A stretch of 14,954 bases of DNA, taken from assembly GCA_947371775.1 (NCBI GenBank), contig CANBQX010000034.1, positions 1-14,954 on the forward strand. The letters run 5' to 3'. Both the position numbers and the translations under genes were made by a program. Under the pieces are notes generated by a model. The model was not told the DNA's origin, did not search any database, and saw only the letters and a list, made by a program, of their open reading frames with translations. The DNA comes from Comamonadaceae bacterium (GTDB taxonomy: Bacteria > Pseudomonadota > Gammaproteobacteria > Burkholderiales > Burkholderiaceae_C). Below, piece after piece: positions 14,004 through 14,954 of this stretch. Numbering within the stretch: the stretch's first letter is position 1; each line of letters starts with the position of its first letter.

Positions 14004-14954
14004 TTAAGGCTCTGCGCTAACGATGTCCGCACCGAGGGCTGGCCACCGCCGGCGAAGCCACATCCAAGCGCACAGGCCGACGCACATCATGGCCAGCGAT
14101 GCGCTCGCCAAAGCCAAGGTGGAGTGCATCACCCAAGGGGAAATCAAACCTGCCACGATGCCGTTGGCGGTGGAGCCAATAAACATTTGAAGCGATGAGG
14201 CCATGCCCCTGCGCGCGGGGTGCAAGTCCAACACCAGCAGCGTCACCACTGGCACCATCATGGCCCAGCCGAAGGCAAAGATTCCCAGCGGCAGCAAGGC
14301 CCAGGCCACGTGGGCGGTAAACAGCAGGTTAGCCACCAGATTGAGCACGCCCACGCACAGCATGATGACAAAGCCATCGCGAATCTGGCGCTTGGGCGTG
14401 CGCGTGCCTGCCACCCTGCCACTGACCCAGGCGCCCGCCATGATGCCGGTGATGACCACCAGAAAAAACCAAAAAAACTGCTGGGGCAACAGATGCAGGT
14501 GCTCCCCCAGAAAGACGGGCGCGCTCAGCACATACAAAAACACGCCGTTAAAGGGGATGCCACTGGCCAGCGCCAACAGCAAGAAGCGCGGATCTGCTCC
14601 CAGTTGCCAATAGCCTGCCAGCAAATTTTTGACTTTGAAATGCTGGCGCTGGCTGGTGTGCAATGTCTCGGGCAACAAGCGGTAGTTGGCGACCCACAAC
14701 ACCAATCCCACCGCGGTGAGAAACCAAAATATCACATGCCAGCTGCTGTGCACCAAGAGCCAGCCGCCCAGCAAGGGTGCGATGGCAGGTGCGAGTCCAA
14801 AGAAGATGGTGATCTGGCTCATGACCTTTTGGGCGTCATGGGGTGCGTACATGTCACGCACCACGGCACGCGCAATCACAATGCCTGCGCCGGTCGAGAG
14901 ACCCTGCAAACCCCGAAAGAAAATCAGTTGGCCAATGCTTTGGGACAAGGCGCA
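14004..14954 (-). CDS. Bcr/CflA-family multidrug efflux MFS transporter (N-terminus cut by window edge)
   Basis: About 316 C-terminal residues of a major facilitator protein are visible. The frame stays open to the last base, so the start and roughly the first two or three helices lie to the right. The visible part begins near helix 3-4 with FFRGLQGLSTGAGIVIARAV followed by VRDMY, the hallmark of the Bcr/CflA drug:proton antiporter group. A motif-C-like stretch, FFGLAPAIAPLLGGW, follows in the next helices. About nine further transmembrane helices end in a short basic/polar tail (WLRRRWPALGADIVSAEP). Relatives export bicyclomycin, chloramphenicol, sulfonamides or other small molecules, and the cargo here is unknown. 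A TTG at 14948 is internal and not a real start. The gene converges on the small ORF, and no clear intrinsic terminator is visible between them. Confidence 0.9.
   Translation of the reverse strand, partial: CALSQSIGQLIFFRGLQGLSTGAGIVIARAVVRDMYAPHDAQKVMSQITIFFGLAPAIAPLLGGWLLVHSSWHVIFWFLTAVGLVLWVANYRLLPETLHTSQRQHFKVKNLLAGYWQLGADPRFLLLALASGIPFNGVFLYVLSAPVFLGEHLHLLPQQFFWFFLVVITGIMAGAWVSGRVAGTRTPKRQIRDGFVIMLCVGVLNLVANLLFTAHVAWALLPLGIFAFGWAMMVPVVTLLVLDLHPARRGMASSLQMFIGSTANGIVAGLISPWVMHSTLALASASLAMMCVGLCAWMWLRRRWPALGADIVSAEP

Overview
The window looks like chromosomal DNA of a betaproteobacterium, probably order Burkholderiales and close to the Comamonadaceae. The basis is high overall GC, dense same-strand gene packing, and a betaproteobacterial flavour of RelA, poly-hydroxybutyrate-type 3-hydroxybutyrate dehydrogenase and Bcr/CflA transporter. 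This taxonomic placement is inference from protein style, not from a marker gene. I see no tRNA, rRNA, CRISPR array, insertion sequence or phage gene.

Layout. (1) Bases 1-1420, minus strand: the N-terminal part of a RelA-type (p)ppGpp synthetase running off the left edge, preceded 19 bases upstream by an alpha/beta hydrolase. (2) A 116-base divergent intergenic region. (3) Bases 1537-13624, plus strand: nine closely packed genes with gaps of 46 bases or less and two overlaps, so plausibly one long operon or a few nested ones. They are 3-hydroxybutyrate dehydrogenase (bdhA), a fused two-module ABC permease (YnjC-like), its ATPase (YnjD-like), a CDP-alcohol phosphatidyltransferase of the YnjF type, a TVP38/TMEM64 membrane domain fused to a MerA/lipoamide-dehydrogenase-like flavin disulfide reductase, an NDH-like flavoprotein fused to selenide water dikinase (SelD), a degenerate stand-alone relative of that flavoprotein domain, a DUF962/Mpo1-like membrane protein, and a YhgE/Pip-type membrane protein. 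(4) Bases 13625-13782: an AT-rich non-coding stretch leading to a small uncharacterised ORF with a good ribosome binding site. (5) Bases 14004 to the right edge, minus strand: a Bcr/CflA-family drug exporter cut at its N-terminus by the window edge.

How the genes may work together. SelD makes selenophosphate from selenide and ATP. Its fused flavoprotein domain, the adjacent membrane-anchored disulfide reductase and the degenerate third flavoprotein suggest a redox module that could supply or handle reduced selenium or sulfur at the membrane. The YnjC/YnjD transporter and YnjF neighbours resemble part of the E. coli ydjXYZ-ynjABCDEF neighbourhood, whose substrate I do not know to be established. 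Here that set sits directly beside selD, while the YnjB-type binding protein and the YnjE-type sulfurtransferase are not in the window. A selenium (or reduced sulfur) uptake-and-activation locus is the most interesting hypothesis, and it rests on gene order and domain fusion, not on direct proof.
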